Source: UBA11606 sp039188975 (GTDB lineage: Bacteria > Actinomycetota > Acidimicrobiia > Acidimicrobiales > Aldehydirespiratoraceae). From it: 8,917 nucleotides of DNA. Made by a program: the position numbers and the translations under genes. Below, piece by piece: positions 6,835 to 8,917 of this stretch (positions are counted from its first letter, which is position 1; each line of letters starts with the position of its first letter). The stretch lies in assembly GCA_039188975.1 (NCBI GenBank), contig JBCCYT010000176.1, positions 1 through 8,917 of the forward strand. The letters run 5' to 3'. The notes under the pieces were generated by a model. That model was not told where the DNA came from and did no database searches. It saw only the letters and a program-made list of their open reading frames with translations.

Positions 6835-6840
6835 TAACGT
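6835..6840 (+). promoter_or_regulatory. -10 box of the haloalkane dehalogenase gene (leaderless)
   Basis: TAACGT, then 6 bases to the ATG at 6847. Together with the opposing box at 6802-6807 it makes a divergent promoter pair in a 51-base gap. Confidence 0.5.
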
Positions 6841-6846
6841 CGCGCC

Positions 6847-7887
6847 ATGACTCGCTCTCCCGACCTTCCCCCGGACGTTTCCGCCGACGACGCCGAAATC
6901 CACTGGACCGAATCCGGGCGGCCGTTCGTGCGCACACCCGACGAGGCCTTTGCCCAACTCGTCGACTGGCCATTCGAGCCGAAGTACGCCGAGGTCGACG
7001 GCATGCGGATGCACTATGTCGACGAGGGTGACCCCGACGGTGAGGTGATCTGGCTGCTTCACGGCCAGCCCGACTGGAGTTACCTGTACCGCAAGATGAT
7101 TCCGGTGCTGGCGGACGCCGGCTTTCGGGTGATCGCCAACGATCACATCGGCTGTGGCCGATCGGACAAGCCGGTCCAGCTCGCCGACTATCGCTACCTT
7201 CATCACGTCCGGTGGAACGAGCTGTTCCTCGATGCCCTCGACCTGCGCGACGTCACACCGGTCGTCCAGGATTGGGGATCGCTGATCGGCATGCGCTGCG
7301 TGGGGAACGACCCGGATCGATTCGCCCGTCTCGTCGTCGCCAACGGAAACCTGCCGGTCGTGCCTGAGGGCTTCGAGTTGTTCACGCTGCCCGAGTCGCT
7401 CGAACCGCAAGACCTGCCCTTCCCGTTCGTTGTGGGTGGCGGCGACGGCGGCGGAATGGCGGTCTTCGGCAACTGGATCAACTACGCCCTCGTCGGCAAG
7501 GACTTCATGCCATCGGTCGTCATGCGAGCCTCGATCACCGTGCCGATCACCGAGGCCGAAGTCGCGGGCTACGACGCGCCGTTCCCGAGCCGGATCTACA
7601 TGGGAGCCATGCGAACGTTCCCGTCGCTCATCAACACCGTGGGCGACGCGCCAACCAACGAAGCACCGCGGGCAGCGCTCGACGCCTTCCCACGGCCAGT
7701 GCTCGGCGACTTCGGGCTGAAGGACCCCATCTTCGGTGACTCCGCATCGATCGCAGCAACCCGAGACCAGATTGCGGGAGCGGCTGGTCAGCCGCACCGT
7801 GACTTTCCCGATGCCGGCCACTTCATCCAAGAAGACGTCGGTGCGGAACTCGCGGGCCACATCGCCGAATGGATGGCGTCCACCTGA
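6847..7887 (+). CDS. haloalkane dehalogenase, HLD-I (DhlA-like)
   Basis: 346-residue alpha/beta-hydrolase that would release halide from haloalkanes, leaving an alcohol. The N-terminal FVRTPDEAFAQLVDWPFEP (27-45) is typical of this family. Catalytic parts are all visible: the nucleophile Asp142 in VVQDWGSLIG, the acid Asp293 in GLKDPIFG (after strand 7, the HLD-I position) and the base His325 in PDAGHFIQED. Halide-holding Trp143 follows the nucleophile, and Trp210 in GNWINY sits where the cap-domain Trp of DhlA lies. The cap continues with ITEAEVAGYDAPFP as in DhlA. Two oddities: the oxyanion-loop motif is HGQP (72-75) where DhlA has HGEP, and a glycine-rich GGGDGGGM insert (197-204) opens the cap. 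The native substrate may not be a haloalkane. Start is set by a -10 box 6 bases upstream; divergent from the sulfotransferase gene. Confidence 0.9.
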   Translation: MTRSPDLPPDVSADDAEIHWTESGRPFVRTPDEAFAQLVDWPFEPKYAEVDGMRMHYVDEGDPDGEVIWLLHGQPDWSYLYRKMIPVLADAGFRVIANDHIGCGRSDKPVQLADYRYLHHVRWNELFLDALDLRDVTPVVQDWGSLIGMRCVGNDPDRFARLVVANGNLPVVPEGFELFTLPESLEPQDLPFPFVVGGGDGGGMAVFGNWINYALVGKDFMPSVVMRASITVPITEAEVAGYDAPFPSRIYMGAMRTFPSLINTVGDAPTNEAPRAALDAFPRPVLGDFGLKDPIFGDSASIAATRDQIAGAAGQPHRDFPDAGHFIQEDVGAELAGHIAEWMAST

Positions 7888-7888
7888 C

Positions 7889-7906
7889 AGCCGATCGCCG
7901 TCGGCT
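7889..7906 (+). terminator. short hairpin just after the dehalogenase gene
   Basis: AGCCGA and TCGGCT form a 6-base-pair stem with a 6-base loop, beginning 2 bases after the stop codon. No T run follows, so termination would be weak or would not depend on the classical mechanism. The next gene may be read through. Confidence 0.25.
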
Positions 7907-7972
7907 AGGCCGAACGGCACAAAGAGACCTTTGCCATCTCATGTCGCGTCGCGTCCGCACGAGTCTTCTCTC

Positions 7973-8776
7973 ATGAACTCGACGCAGCTGACGGGAACGG
8001 AAGTCACCGACCTGGCCGCTGCGTGTGGCTATGACGCCGACGAGTTGGCCGCCGAACTCGCTCGCCGTCCATGGGCGCTGCATGACGTCTTGAGCGAACC
8101 CGACCTCGTCGACTCGACCGTTGGTGGCGACGACTTCTCACCTGTCACGTCGCCGTTCGTGTTTTTCGCCGTGGTCACCCGCCTCGCTGCCGACAACCTG
8201 CTGACCAGCTCGTACGTCAACGACTGGGTCGGGCCGCGCACTCGCCTTCCCGTGTTCGACGTGGAACCGGTGCAGGAGTTCGTCGCCGCGCCCGGCCGGG
8301 TGCTCTTCATCGCTCGACTTTTGACCTCGATGGTCGAACCGGTGTGGCTCCCGATTCCGGCCAGTGCCGGTAACCCATGGGATCTCGTCGAATGGCTGTC
8401 GGTCGTCAGTGACGACGACCGGGTTCTGTTGTTGCGCCGGGTGGGCGACGTTTCGCTGTACATGGCCGGCGTCCACGCCGATGCGCTCGGCCACGGCCTC
8501 GTCTCCTACGACAAGGCGGAGCGGGTTGGCATGGCACTCCACATGTCCGACCACGAGATTGGCGCACTGTGCGACCCCGCATCGGCTACACCCGGCCTCG
8601 ACGCGTTGGAACGGGTGAGTGCCCGTTCGTATCAGGAGTGCCGCAAAGCACAGTCGACGGAGCCACCGGTGGTCAGCGATATCGCCGAACGGATGAACGC
8701 CGCGCGCCGATTCCTCACCCACCTCGCCGACGAGTTCCTTTCCCCGCTCTCGCCGAATCTGCCGTTCGCCGCTTGA
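7973..8776 (+). CDS. conserved-looking soluble protein of unknown function
   Basis: 267-residue protein with no signal peptide and no convincing membrane helix. I do not recognise a family. Visible features are a helical N terminus with a PWALHDVLSEPDLVDSTVGG segment (about 31-50), a hydrophobic block SPFVFFAVVTRLAADNLL (about 59-76), VGPRTRLPVFDVEPV (about 85-99), an LLLRRVGDVSLYMAG stretch (about 148-162) and a largely helical C terminus. The ATG at 7973 is the first usable start; no alternative start codon in frame lies between it and the dehalogenase stop. There is no -10 box at the distance seen for neighbouring genes and only a weak purine stretch upstream. With 85 bases after the dehalogenase gene on the same strand, it may be cotranscribed with it. 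Confidence 0.7.
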   Translation: MNSTQLTGTEVTDLAAACGYDADELAAELARRPWALHDVLSEPDLVDSTVGGDDFSPVTSPFVFFAVVTRLAADNLLTSSYVNDWVGPRTRLPVFDVEPVQEFVAAPGRVLFIARLLTSMVEPVWLPIPASAGNPWDLVEWLSVVSDDDRVLLLRRVGDVSLYMAGVHADALGHGLVSYDKAERVGMALHMSDHEIGALCDPASATPGLDALERVSARSYQECRKAQSTEPPVVSDIAERMNAARRFLTHLADEFLSPLSPNLPFAA

Positions 8777-8800
8777 AGCTCGACAACTGGGTGGGGCGCT

Positions 8801-8814
8801 GCGGGCTGGCCCGC
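8801..8814 (+). terminator. GC hairpin between the 7973 gene and tRNA-Ser
   Basis: GCGGG and CCCGC pair around CTGG (extendable to 6 base pairs with a 2-base turn). It lies 24 bases after the stop codon and immediately before the putative tRNA promoter box, without a T tract. It could insulate the tRNA from upstream transcription; this is a weak call. Confidence 0.25.
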
Positions 8815-8820
8815 TAGCCT
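8815..8820 (+). promoter_or_regulatory. candidate -10 box of tRNA-Ser
   Basis: TAGCCT followed by 7 bases and then the first base of the tRNA acceptor stem. If used, transcription would start at, or within a base or two of, the mature 5' end. No -35 is seen at 16-18 bases upstream. Confidence 0.35.
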
Positions 8821-8827
8821 CGTCGCC

Positions 8828-8917
8828 GGAAGGTTGCCAGAGCGGACGAATGGGGCGGCCTCGAAAGCCGTTGTGGCCTCCGGGTCACCATGGGTTCGAA
8901 TCCCATACCTTCCGCCA
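8828..8917 (+). tRNA. tRNA-Ser (anticodon CGA)
   Basis: A complete 90-base class II tRNA ending with an encoded CCA. The acceptor stem pairs GGAAGGT with ACCTTCC, with G as discriminator. The anticodon stem GCGGC/GCCGT encloses the loop CTCGAAA, giving anticodon CGA, which reads UCG. A long variable arm (GTGG pairing with TCAC around CCTCCGGG) is typical of serine tRNAs. The T arm is ATGGG-TTCGAAT-CCCAT. The gene finishes exactly at the window end, so what follows cannot be seen; tRNA-Ser 3' ends are common integration sites. Confidence 0.97.

Noticed and set aside
6796..7920. Upstream extension of the sulfotransferase frame to 7920
   Set aside because: It is antisense to the dehalogenase gene; the sulfotransferase domain and a -10 box fix the start at 6795.
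7736..7972. Upstream extension of the 7973 gene into the dehalogenase gene
   Set aside because: The extra part is an out-of-frame copy of dehalogenase coding sequence; the ATG at 7973 is the first start outside it.
8780..8785. TCGACA as a -35 element for the tRNA
   Set aside because: It lies 29 bases before the candidate -10 box, far outside the usual 16-18 base spacing.

Overview
This is a compact, high-GC stretch of a bacterial chromosome. Protein style, frequent GTG starts, apparently leaderless promoters with TANNNT -10 boxes and a CCA-encoding tRNA point to an actinobacterium, possibly of the Ilumatobacter/Acidimicrobiia kind. The order-level placement is an impression from sequence flavour and cannot be proven here. 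No insertion sequence, CRISPR array or phage gene is visible. No gap between genes exceeds about 100 bases, so there is no long non-coding stretch.

Layout. (1) 12-1136, minus: a FabH-like ketoacyl synthase of the Pseudomonas PA3286 type. (2) 1233-2769, plus: a two-gene unit, diverging from (1), with a four-helix cytochrome b and a Tat-exported molybdopterin oxidoreductase of the MsrP/sulfite-oxidase fold; together they look like an envelope redox module. (3) 4339-2745, minus: an operon of an XRE regulator with a C-terminal ligand domain, an NTF2/SnoaL-like protein and a four-helix membrane protein. An inverted repeat sits upstream on the presumed -35 region. (4) 4404-4886, minus: a membrane-anchored protein of unknown function. 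(5) 4919-5911, plus: a TadA-like deaminase homologue that has lost all three zinc ligands, followed after 3 bases by a META/HslJ-like lipoprotein. (6) 5908-6795, minus: a PAPS-type sulfotransferase. (7) 6847-7887, plus: a haloalkane dehalogenase of the DhlA (HLD-I) type. (8) 7973-8776, plus: an unrecognised soluble protein. (9) 8828-8917, plus: tRNA-Ser(CGA), ending exactly at the window edge.

The most interesting item is the TadA-like protein at 4919. Its fold and the catalytic Glu are kept, but the His of HAE is Arg and both Cys of PCxxC are replaced (Ser, Ala). The C-terminal tRNA-binding helix is also cut short, so it reads as a conserved pseudoenzyme rather than a decaying gene. The second theme is promoter architecture. 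At least five start codons, and perhaps the tRNA 5' end, lie 6-7 bases after a TANNNT box. Two divergent pairs are packed so tightly (32 and 51 bases) that each promoter must overlap its neighbour's.

Most neighbouring units have no obvious shared pathway; this looks like ordinary mosaic chromosomal DNA with one odd pseudoenzyme.
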